Assembly: GCA_002281485.1 (NCBI GenBank)
Contig: NCGF01000021.1
Coordinates: forward strand, 1-52,128
Length of the DNA stretch: 52,128 nt
Direction of reading: 5' to 3'
Source: Sphingomonas sp. 28-66-16
Lineage (GTDB): Bacteria > Pseudomonadota > Alphaproteobacteria > Sphingomonadales > Sphingomonadaceae
A model generated the notes under the pieces. The model ran no database searches. It was not told the DNA's origin and saw nothing but the letters and a program-made list of their open reading frames with translations. The translations under genes were made by a program, and so were the position numbers. Positions within the stretch are counted from its first letter, which is position 1; the number at the start of each line of letters is the position of its first letter. This document shows, piece after piece, positions 45,126 through 52,128 of the stretch.

Positions 45126-45533
45126 TCAGTGCGGCTTGCTGACGCGCGGCGCGAGCGTCACCGGCTGGAACTGGCCGAGCCCGCAACTCGCCCCCGAGCG
45201 GAGCGGGCTGGTATAGAGCACGGTGATGATGTCGCTCGAACAAAGCTGGTCGATCGACGTCGAATAACTGAACGCCTGCTGGAAACCGAGGCCGGGGCAG
45301 CCGCCCGGCAGCGTGTTGCGATAGACCTTGTGATCGATCATCTCGAAATCGATCACGTCGTCGCTGCGGACGATGCTGTTGCTGATCCGGTGGCGGGTGA
45401 TGCAGCTCTGGGGCTTGCCCGCCGGCGTCGCCGCCGGGACGGTGTCGCGGTCGCGTGCCGCGGCAGGCCCCAGCGTGGCGGCGGTCATCGCGATCAGCAA
45501 CATCGTGGCAAGACTGTGGGGCGGGCGCATCAT
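45126..45533 (-). CDS. DUF6491-like secreted protein
   Basis: This 135-residue protein has a signal peptide ([20 protein letters not shown]). The mature domain shows [45 protein letters not shown] and [11 protein letters not shown]. Four cysteines are spaced as in a small family (DUF6491) common in sphingomonads, likely forming disulfides in the periplasm. Function is unknown. Tandem ATGs (45533 and 45530) follow AAGGAGG and overlap the nth stop, so it is translated with nth. Confidence 0.7.
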   Translation of the reverse strand: MMRPPHSLATMLLIAMTAATLGPAAARDRDTVPAATPAGKPQSCITRHRISNSIVRSDDVIDFEMIDHKVYRNTLPGGCPGLGFQQAFSYSTSIDQLCSSDIITVLYTSPLRSGASCGLGQFQPVTLAPRVSKPH

Positions 45534-46204
45534 CGATCCTCCTTGCGGCCGGCGCCGGCACGGCGGCCGGGCGAGGGCGTCTTTGGCTTGAACGCGCACA
45601 GATCGCTGACGGGGCAGCGCCAGCATTCGGGGGTGCGCGCCTTGCAGACATATCGCCCGTGCAAGATTAACCAGTGATGAGCATGGCGCCGGAAGGGCTT
45701 CGGCGTGGCCTTGTCGAGCGCGCGTTCGACCGCGAGTGGCGTCTTGCCGCGGGCGAGGCCGGTGCGATTGCCGACACGGAAGATATGGGTGTCCACCGCG
45801 AAGGTTTCGGCGTCGAACGCGACGTTCATCACGACATTGGCGGTCTTTCGGCCGACTCCGGGCAGCCGTTCGAGCGCGTCGCGGTCGGCTGGGACCACCC
45901 CGCCATGGTCGGCGATCAGCGCTGCCGACAGGGCGATGACGTTCTTCGCCTTGGTGTTGAACAGGCCGATCGTCCTGATGTGCTGCTTGAGCGCCTGCTC
46001 GCCGAGCGCGACCATCTGTTCGGGGGTCTCGACCGCGGCGAACAGCTTGGCGGTCGCCTTGTTCACCCCGACATCGGTCGCCTGCGCCGACAGCACGACC
46101 GCGACGAGCAGCTGGAAATGATTGCCGGCGACGAGCTCGGTCTCGGGATGCGGATTGTCGGCGGCGAGCCGGGCATAGAAATCGACGACCGCCGCCTTTT
46201 TCAC
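45530..46204 (-). CDS. nth: Endonuclease III
   Basis: This 224-residue DNA glycosylase/AP lyase removes oxidised pyrimidines in base-excision repair. It shows the helix-hairpin-helix LPGVGRKTANVV with catalytic K120, the catalytic D138 in VDTHIFRV, and four cysteines C187, C194, C197 and C203 (C-x6-C-x2-C-x5-C) for the [4Fe-4S] cluster. The start is the GTG at 46204, since the family begins there; the frame runs open to 46351 inside dapB. It follows dapB by 13 bases. Confidence 0.95.
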   Translation of the reverse strand: MKKAAVVDFYARLAADNPHPETELVAGNHFQLLVAVVLSAQATDVGVNKATAKLFAAVETPEQMVALGEQALKQHIRTIGLFNTKAKNVIALSAALIADHGGVVPADRDALERLPGVGRKTANVVMNVAFDAETFAVDTHIFRVGNRTGLARGKTPLAVERALDKATPKPFRRHAHHWLILHGRYVCKARTPECWRCPVSDLCAFKPKTPSPGRRAGAGRKEDR

Positions 46205-46217
46205 CGTGCGCCCCGCG

Positions 46218-46946
46218 TCACAAGCCGAGCACTTGGGCCATCGTGTAGCGCCCGGCGGGCTTGTCGGCGAGCCACCGCGCGGCGGTGATCGCGCCGTGCG
46301 CGAAGATCGCGCGGTCCTCGGCGCGGTGACCGAGCTCGATCCGCTCGCCATTGCCCGCGAAGATCACCTGATGATCGCCGGCGACGCTGCCGCCGCGCAG
46401 CGACGCTATCCCGATCGTTCCCTCGGCGCGGTCGCCGCTCAGCCCGGCCCGCCCGAGCACGCCGATCGCGGCCAGGCTGCTGCCGCGCCCCGCTGCTGCC
46501 GCTTCGCCGAGCAGCAAGGCGGTGCCCGATGGCGCATCGATTTTGGCGCGGTGGTGCATTTCGACGATCTCTATGTCCCAGTCGGCGCCGAGCTTCGCCG
46601 CCGCTTCGCGGACCAGCGCGGCGAGCAGGGTGACGCCGAGCGAGGTGTTGCCGGTCTGCAGGACGGCGATGTCGCGGGCGGCCGCGTCGATCGCGGCGTG
46701 GTGCGCCTGGGTGAGGCCGGTGGTGCCGATCAGGATCGGCGTGCGCGCGGTCCGGGCGGCGGCGAGATTGGCCGCGAGCGCGCCGGGCACCGAGAAATCG
46801 ACGAGCACATCGGCGGTCGCGGCGAGCGCGGCGGGATTGCCGCCGGCATCGATCCCGCCGGCCAGCCGCGCGCCCTGGTCCTCGATCGCGGCGATGATCG
46901 CCCGACCCATGCGCCCGGCGCTGCCGAAAATCCCGATCGCTGCCAC
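46218..46946 (-). CDS. dapB: 4-hydroxy-tetrahydrodipicolinate reductase
   Basis: This 242-residue enzyme of lysine and diaminopimelate synthesis has the nucleotide-binding [33 protein letters not shown], and the active-site [21 protein letters not shown]. The GTG at 46946 begins the family sequence; the upstream open frame to 47072 is not conserved in type. The length fits the alphaproteobacterial form. Confidence 0.94.
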   Translation of the reverse strand: MAAIGIFGSAGRMGRAIIAAIEDQGARLAGGIDAGGNPAALAATADVLVDFSVPGALAANLAAARTARTPILIGTTGLTQAHHAAIDAAARDIAVLQTGNTSLGVTLLAALVREAAAKLGADWDIEIVEMHHRAKIDAPSGTALLLGEAAAAGRGSSLAAIGVLGRAGLSGDRAEGTIGIASLRGGSVAGDHQVIFAGNGERIELGHRAEDRAIFAHGAITAARWLADKPAGRYTMAQVLGL

Positions 46947-47143
46947 GTTCCGTCCCGTCGATTGCGCCAGCCCGCTCGCTGGTCGGGGGCGGGAATGGCA
47001 GAAATAGACGGGCGGCAACAGGCCCTTTTCGCTCGGCAGGCGGCGTGATTGAGCCAACGGGGCTGTCATCATCGCGTCGCCAAATCGCGCGACAAGGTGT
47101 CCCCCCGAGACCGGCGAGTCTTGCCCTGATGGAGGCGATTGCC

Positions 47144-47950
47144 ATGCCCTATTTCGCGACCGACGATGGTACCGATCTGTTCTACAAGGATTGGGGCACC
47201 GGCCAGCCGGTGGTGTTCTCGCATGGCTGGCCGCTCAGCGCCGACGCCTGGGATGCCCAGATGCTGTTTCTGGGCCAGCATGGCTACCGGGTGATCGCGC
47301 ATGACCGGCGCGGGCATGGCCGGTCGGACCAGACCTGGGACGGCAACAATATGGACAGCTATGCCGATGATCTCGACACGCTGTTCGACGTGCTCGATCT
47401 CGACGACGTGATCATGGTCGGCCACTCGACCGGCGGCGGCGAGGTCGCGCGGTTTCTCGGGCGGCACGGCACCGATCGGGTCGCCAAGGCGGTGCTGCTC
47501 GGTGCGGTGCCGCCGGGGCTGCTCAAGAGCGGCGTGCCGATGGCGGCCTTCGATTCGATCCGCGCCGGGGTCGAGGCCAATCGCAGCCAGTTCTACATGG
47601 ATCTGACGATGGCGTTCTATGGCTATAATCGCGATGGCGCCGAGGTCTCCGAAGCGGTGCGCCAGTCGTTCTGGATGCAGGGTATGATGGGCGGTCACAA
47701 GCCCCAATATGATTGCATCAAGGCCTTTTCGGAGACCGATTTCACCGCCGATCTCAAGGCGATCGACATTCCGGTCCTGGTCGCGCACGGCGACGACGAC
47801 CAGATCGTGCCGATCGACCTCAGCGCGAAACTCTCGGTCGAGTTGCTCCACGATGCCCGGCTGAAAATCTATCCGGGCGCGCCGCACGGCCTGGCGACGA
47901 CGCATGCGGCCGCGTTCAACGCCGATCTGCTGGCGTTCATCCGCGACTAG
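47144..47950 (+). CDS. Alpha/beta hydrolase of the non-haem chloroperoxidase/esterase group
   Basis: This 268-residue protein has the family pattern [31 protein letters not shown], the nucleophile S95 in VGHSTGGGE, an acidic residue in HGDDDQIVP (near 219) and H248 in APHGL. Such enzymes are esterases that can also act as cofactor-free perhydrolases. ATG 47144 has GGAGG 8 bases upstream, so it is preferred over ATG 47129. The substrate is unknown. Confidence 0.88.
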   Translation: MPYFATDDGTDLFYKDWGTGQPVVFSHGWPLSADAWDAQMLFLGQHGYRVIAHDRRGHGRSDQTWDGNNMDSYADDLDTLFDVLDLDDVIMVGHSTGGGEVARFLGRHGTDRVAKAVLLGAVPPGLLKSGVPMAAFDSIRAGVEANRSQFYMDLTMAFYGYNRDGAEVSEAVRQSFWMQGMMGGHKPQYDCIKAFSETDFTADLKAIDIPVLVAHGDDDQIVPIDLSAKLSVELLHDARLKIYPGAPHGLATTHAAAFNADLLAFIRD

Positions 47951-47969
47951 GGTTTGATGCGGCGCCGCC

Positions 47970-48437
47970 TCAGCCGGGAATCGCCGCCACCGCGATGATC
48001 TCGATCGCGCCGGGCTTGCCGTTGAAATCGATCGTCTCGTCGGGCTCGGCGCCGATCATCGCGCGGGCGAGCGGTGCCGAGAAGGCGAGGCGATCGGCGG
48101 CGGGATCGGCCTCGTCGTCGCCGACGATGTCGATGGTCCGTGTGGCGCCGTTGATCCGCGCGGTGACGCGGCAGCCGAACGCCACCGCTGCACCATCGGC
48201 GACCGGCGCGAGCACTGCCGAGGCGGCGCGGGTCTGCCAGTAACGCTGGTCGCGCCGGAGCGCCTCAAGCGCGACCGGATCGGTTTCGGCGGCGACCGCC
48301 TCGGAGAGCGCGGCGGCCTTTTCGCGTACCAGCACCAGCCCGCTCGCCGTGACCAGATTGGGGCCCGGCGGGATCGGCAGCTCGAAGCGGGGCTCCTTGT
48401 GTTCCTCGTCACTCTCGCGACGAAAGGCGACGCTCAT
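47970..48437 (-). CDS. GreA/GreB-family transcript cleavage factor
   Basis: This 155-residue protein has GPNLVTASGLVLVREKAAALSEAV at the start of the coiled-coil domain. The C-terminal domain shows RTIDIVGDDEADPAADRLAFSAPLARAMIGAEPDETIDF, typical of Gre factors. These stimulate RNA cleavage in stalled RNA polymerase. The N-terminal MSVAFRRESDEEHKEP resembles the GreB-like variant seen in alphaproteobacteria. The coiled-coil looks shorter than in canonical GreA, so it may be a Gre-like regulator. Confidence 0.8.
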   Translation of the reverse strand: MSVAFRRESDEEHKEPRFELPIPPGPNLVTASGLVLVREKAAALSEAVAAETDPVALEALRRDQRYWQTRAASAVLAPVADGAAVAFGCRVTARINGATRTIDIVGDDEADPAADRLAFSAPLARAMIGAEPDETIDFNGKPGAIEIIAVAAIPG

Positions 48438-48514
48438 CGATTTCTTCCTCCTTGCCGCCTAGATGGGAAGCCTCGCCGCCAAAGGCCAGCCCGGGGCCGA
48501 CGCAACCTCGCGCC

Positions 48515-48543
48515 TTGCCTCGCTTCGCCATCCGCACTAAGTC
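48515..48543 (+). promoter_or_regulatory. Possible promoter of trcR
   Basis: TTGCCT (48515-48520) and TAAGTC (48538-48543) are 17 bases apart. The -10 is weak. Transcripts would begin near 48550, just before the leader hairpin. Confidence 0.35.
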
Positions 48544-48555
48544 TCTACCGTCACA

Positions 48556-48589
48556 GGCCGCTCCGGAAGGGGCGGCCCTTATCGTTTTT
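48556..48589 (+). terminator. Terminator-like hairpin in the leader of trcR
   Basis: GGCCGCTCC (48556-48564) and GGGGCGGCC (48569-48577) form a 9-bp stem with one wobble pair and a GGAA (GNRA) tetraloop. TTTTT follows at 48585-48589. The gene just upstream runs the other way, so this is not a normal end-of-gene terminator for the plus strand. It could attenuate or stabilise the trcR message. Confidence 0.5.
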
Positions 48590-48602
48590 GGGAGTTTTGC
48601 AA

Positions 48603-49280
48603 GTGGCTCAGCCGCTCATGCCGCACGCGACCGCCTCATGGCTGGTCGACAACACCTCGCTCAGTTTCGAGCAGATCGCCGAGTTTTGCGGGCTCCATAT
48701 CCTGGAGATCCAGGCGATCGCCGACGATACCGCAGCGACCAAGCTCACCGGCCGCGACCCCGTCCGCGCACACGAGCTGACGCAGGAGGAGATCGACAAG
48801 GGCCAGGCCGATCCCAATTACAAGCTCAAGATCCTGAAAGGCCCCGATCAGGTCCGCCGCACCAAGGGGCCGCGCTACACGCCGGTGTCCAAGCGGCAGG
48901 ACAAGCCCGACGGCATCGCCTGGATCATCCGCAACCATCCCGAAATCTCCGACGGCGCGATCGGCAATCTGATCGGCACGACCCGCACGACGATCGCGGC
49001 GATCCGCGATCGCAGCCACTGGAACATCGCCAACATCACCCCCAAGGATCCGGTCACGCTCGGCCTCTGCTCGCAGCGCGAGCTCGACGCGATCGTCGCC
49101 AAGGCAGCCAAGGCGGCGGGCATCGAAGCGCCGGTCGACAGCCGTCTCGAGGGCGACCGCGCCGCGCTGATCACCGAACTGCGCGCCGAACGCGAGCAGG
49201 CCGCGCGCGACGCCGAAAATGCCGGCCATGTCGAAACCGAGCTCGAGGCGCGCGGCTTCGAGGATCCGTTCAAGCGTTGA
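48603..49280 (+). CDS. trcR: TrcR-like cell-cycle regulator (DUF1013)
   Basis: This 225-residue alphaproteobacterial protein (DUF1013, named TrcR in current annotation) shows ATASWLVDNTSLSFEQIAEFCGLH, GPRYTPVSKRQDKPDGIAWIIRNHPEISDGAIGNLIGTTRTTIAAIR (a helix-turn-helix-like part) and DPVTLGLCSQRELD. It is thought to act in cell-cycle transcription. The start is the GTG at 48603, 8 bases after GGGAG. The C-terminal third is a charged helix rich in Arg, Glu and Ala. Confidence 0.85.
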   Translation: MAQPLMPHATASWLVDNTSLSFEQIAEFCGLHILEIQAIADDTAATKLTGRDPVRAHELTQEEIDKGQADPNYKLKILKGPDQVRRTKGPRYTPVSKRQDKPDGIAWIIRNHPEISDGAIGNLIGTTRTTIAAIRDRSHWNIANITPKDPVTLGLCSQRELDAIVAKAAKAAGIEAPVDSRLEGDRAALITELRAEREQAARDAENAGHVETELEARGFEDPFKR

Positions 49281-49284
49281 GCGG

Positions 49285-50382
49285 GTGCCGGTTGCCAGCC
49301 CCGATGCGTCGCTGATTCCCGATGCGAGCTTCGTGCCGACCAGCCACAAGGGGCTGACCTACCCGTTCGGCCATCCCGATATCGAGGCGGCGCAGCTCCT
49401 GCCGGTCGCGCCCGGCGTCCATTGGGTGCGGGTGTTCGTGCCGGGGCCGCTCAAGCACATCAATTGCTGGGTGATCGACGACGACGACGGGGTCGCGATC
49501 GTCGATACCGGCATGAATCTCGATAGCGCACGGGACGTGTGGAAGGCGCTGTTCAAGGGGCCGCTGGCGGGCCGCCGCGTGACGCGGATGATCGGCACGC
49601 ACTTCCACCCCGATCATATCGGCCTCGCCGGCTGGATGTGCGATCATCATCAATGCCCGCTGGTGATGACGCGCGGCGAATGGCTGACGGCGCGAATGCT
49701 GTCTGCCGATGCGCGCGACGCCGTGCCCGCCGAGATGGTGGCTTTCTGGCGCGCCGCCGGCTGGGACGACGCTCAGGTAGCGCGCGGCACCGAGCGCGGC
49801 TGGTCGGGCTTTCGCCGGATCATCACGCCGCTCCCGCTCGGCTATCGCCGGATCGTCGACGGCGAGGTGTTGCGGATCGGCGGGCACGACTGGCAGATCG
49901 TGACCGGATCGGGCCATTCGCCCGAACATGCCTGCCTGTACGACGCCCAGCGCAAGCTGCTGATCGCCGGCGATCAGGTGCTGCCGCGAATCAGTTCGAA
50001 CATCTCGCTCGGGGTGACCGAGCCCGAGGCCGATCCGCTCGGCGACTGGCTCGACTCGATCGCCCGGTTCCGGCAGCTTCCGGACGATCTGCTCGTGCTG
50101 CCCGCGCACGGCGACGCGTTTCACAACCTCCATGTGCGGCTCGACGCGCTCGACCGCGAACATCGCGACCGGCTCGACGAGCTCGCGCTGTTCATCGCCG
50201 AAGCGCCGCGCCGCGCGGTCGATTGCTTCGGTCGGCTGTTCCGTCGCGCGATCGGGCCCGAACTGCTCGGCATGGCGACCGGCGAATCGCTCGCGCATCT
50301 GCGCCGGCTCGAGGTCGAGGGGCGGGCGGCCAAGGACGTGGTCGACGGCGTCTGGTGGTACCGGGCATCCAATCCCGCTTGA
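49285..50382 (+). CDS. MBL-fold metallo-hydrolase
   Basis: This 365-residue protein of the metallo-beta-lactamase fold has the metal-binding THFHPDHIGLAG, GSGHSPEHACLY and LIAGDQVLPRIS. INCWVIDDDDGVAIVDTGM is typical of the N-terminal strand pair. The C-terminal region resembles proteins with a winged-helix extension seen in LACTB2-like hydrolases. Substrate unknown; thioesters or glyoxalase II-like compounds are possible. The GTG at 49285 starts 4 bases after trcR. Confidence 0.88.
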   Translation: MPVASPDASLIPDASFVPTSHKGLTYPFGHPDIEAAQLLPVAPGVHWVRVFVPGPLKHINCWVIDDDDGVAIVDTGMNLDSARDVWKALFKGPLAGRRVTRMIGTHFHPDHIGLAGWMCDHHQCPLVMTRGEWLTARMLSADARDAVPAEMVAFWRAAGWDDAQVARGTERGWSGFRRIITPLPLGYRRIVDGEVLRIGGHDWQIVTGSGHSPEHACLYDAQRKLLIAGDQVLPRISSNISLGVTEPEADPLGDWLDSIARFRQLPDDLLVLPAHGDAFHNLHVRLDALDREHRDRLDELALFIAEAPRRAVDCFGRLFRRAIGPELLGMATGESLAHLRRLEVEGRAAKDVVDGVWWYRASNPA

Positions 50383-50434
50383 CGGCGGCGCGGCGATCTG
50401 TTCCTTCTTCGTTCCGCACTGAGGGAGAGTCGCG

Positions 50435-51067
50435 ATGGCTGATGATCTGATCTTCTATACCAATCCGATGTCGCGCGGGCAGATCGCCCGCTGGGCGCTC
50501 GAAGAGGCCGGGGCGTCCTATGAGACGGTCGTGCTCGATTACGCCTCGACGATGAAGCAGGAACCCTATCTGTCGATCAATCCGATGGGGAAGGTGCCCG
50601 CGATCGTCCATCGCGGCCATGTCGTCACCGAATGCGCCGGCATCTGCGCCTATCTCGCCGATGCCTTTCCCGAAGCCGGGCTCGCGCCGACTCCGGCCGA
50701 GCGCGCCGGCTATTACCGCTGGTTCTTCTTTGCCGCGGGGCCGATCGAGCAGGCGGTCACCAACATGGCGATGGGGTTCGCGCCGAGCGCGGAGCAGGGC
50801 CGGATGGCGGGCTATGGCAATTACGATCTCGCGGTCGATGTGCTCGAAAAGGCGGTGGCGGCGCACCCCTATATCGCCGGTGACCGCTTCACCGCCGCCG
50901 ATGTCTATATTGGATCGCAAGTCGTGTGGGGCACGCAGTTCGGCACCCTGCCCAAGCGCGCGGCGTTCGACGATTATGCCGGTCGGGTCACCGAGCGGGC
51001 GGCGTACAAGCGCGCGAGGGAAATCGATGCCGCGCTGATCGCCGCGGCGCAGGCAACGGCCAGCTAG
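50435..51067 (+). CDS. Glutathione S-transferase family protein
   Basis: This 210-residue protein has the thioredoxin-like N-terminal domain (MADDLIFYTNPMSRGQIARW, then NPMGKVPAIV and VTECAGICAYLADAFPE) and an all-helical C-terminal domain (YIAGDRFTAADVYIGSQVVWG). The serine in NPMSRG is a candidate for activating glutathione. GAGGGAGA precedes ATG 50435. It probably conjugates or reduces electrophiles; no specific substrate is indicated. Confidence 0.92.
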   Translation: MADDLIFYTNPMSRGQIARWALEEAGASYETVVLDYASTMKQEPYLSINPMGKVPAIVHRGHVVTECAGICAYLADAFPEAGLAPTPAERAGYYRWFFFAAGPIEQAVTNMAMGFAPSAEQGRMAGYGNYDLAVDVLEKAVAAHPYIAGDRFTAADVYIGSQVVWGTQFGTLPKRAAFDDYAGRVTERAAYKRAREIDAALIAAAQATAS

Positions 51068-51123
51068 CGGCTTGTCTTTTCGGTCCGGCACGGCATGATC
51101 GCGCGGACCGGGCGGGGGCAGGC

Positions 51124-51645
51124 ATGATCAAGCGACTGGAATATTGGTTCGAAAACGCGCTGTTCGCGTCGCGCTGGATATTGGCGCCTTTTTATGTCGG
51201 CCTCGTGCTGTCGATGGTCTTGCTGCTCGTGGTGTTCTGCCGCGAATTCGCCGAGGCGGTGCCGGCGGCGGTGACGATGTCGATCGAGGAGGCGATCCTC
51301 AAGGTGCTGACCTTGCTCGATCTCGCGCTCGCCGCCAATCTGATCCTCGTCGTGATCCTGGCGGGGTACGAGAATTTCGTCTCGAAGATCGATACCGAGG
51401 GGCACGAGGATCGGCCCGGCTGGATGGGCACGACGAGCTTTGCCGGGCTCAAGCTCAAGCTTTACGCGTCGATCGTCGCGATTTCGGGGATTCAGCTGCT
51501 CAAGGTGTTCATGGGGCTCGGCCATGGCAGCGTCGATCCGGGCACGCTCGGCTGGATGACGCTGATCCATTTCACCTTCGTGATCACCGCGATCCTCTCG
51601 GCGCTGACCGATTTTCTGTCATCGCGCACGGGCAGCGTCCACTGA
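51124..51645 (+). CDS. YqhA/UPF0114 family membrane protein
   Basis: This 173-residue protein has about four membrane segments: WILAPFYVGLVLSMVLLLVV, LALAANLILVVILAGYENFVSKID, KLKLYASIVAISGIQLLKVFM and LIHFTFVITAILSALTDF. The order and the loop NFVSKIDTEGHEDRPGWMG match UPF0114, whose function is unknown. ATG 51124 follows GGGGGCAGGC; the upstream open frame is in the GST gene. Confidence 0.88.
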   Translation: MIKRLEYWFENALFASRWILAPFYVGLVLSMVLLLVVFCREFAEAVPAAVTMSIEEAILKVLTLLDLALAANLILVVILAGYENFVSKIDTEGHEDRPGWMGTTSFAGLKLKLYASIVAISGIQLLKVFMGLGHGSVDPGTLGWMTLIHFTFVITAILSALTDFLSSRTGSVH

Positions 51646-51663
51646 GGGCGGGCTGCCGCCGCG

Positions 51664-52128
<465 letters not shown>

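Noticed and set aside
45082-45130. Promoter for tRNA-Arg on the minus strand
   Set aside because: Only weak matches to -35 and -10 boxes at workable spacing were found, not enough to call.

Overview
The window reads as chromosomal DNA of a sphingomonad-like alphaproteobacterium (Sphingomonadales). The reasons are very high GC, a Xanthomonas/Caulobacter-type TonB receptor, a SapC / cupin-like / tryptophan-halogenase gene set, TrcR (DUF1013), DUF4169, DUF6491 and DUF1289 proteins, and a palindromic intergenic repeat of a type common in sphingomonads. Coding density is high; no gene-free stretch exceeds about 300 bases.

Layout. 1-100: end of an IS256-like element lying against the 3' end of a flavin-dependent halogenase gene. 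63-10868: a divergent beta-glucoside acquisition locus. The minus arm is LacI regulator, GPH sugar transporter and halogenase, all joined by ATGA overlaps. The plus arm is TonB receptor, intrinsic terminator, SapC-like protein, JmjC-type cupin and a Tat-exported GH1 beta-glucosidase. 10893-14431: a coupled pair, a GT2 glycosyltransferase and an unusual 829-aa aminotransferase/FAD-oxidoreductase fusion. 14579-17768: a molybdenum hydroxylase (isoquinoline 1-oxidoreductase type) with a diheme cytochrome c. 17919-19962: a crotonase and a DUF2332 protein. 20036-28453: hisG-hisD-nusB-DUF4169, then a ClC channel followed by a decayed second DUF4169 copy, a small membrane protein, thiL and the H+-pyrophosphatase gene hppA. 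28503-38143: recN, bamD, manA, GT4, a DUF3089 hydrolase, the yajC-secD-secF-Mth938 operon and tRNA-Pro(GGG) with a clear promoter. 38353-44860: a VOC-like protein, a LysR-type effector domain without its DNA-binding half, a 1144-aa hybrid histidine kinase with three GAF domains coupled to a LytTR response regulator, and an outer-membrane barrel. 45005-51645: tRNA-Arg(CCG), a DUF6491 protein, nth, dapB, an alpha/beta hydrolase, a Gre factor, trcR, an MBL hydrolase, a GST and a YqhA-like membrane protein. 51664-52128: an odd reading frame joining a FabG fragment to a DUF1289 domain.

How it works together. The first 11 kb form one nutrient-uptake unit. The TonB receptor imports a glycoside, the periplasmic GH1 enzyme cleaves it, and the GPH permease takes up the product. 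LacI probably represses through a 14/16 palindrome upstream of the GH1 gene and a related site in the lacI/TonB-receptor intergenic region. The halogenase keeps its catalytic residues but has no obvious small-molecule pathway beside it. The rest is mostly housekeeping, with signs of rearrangement around the ClC gene and at both window edges.

Limits: all family calls come from recognising motifs by eye. No database search, alignment program or structure prediction was run.
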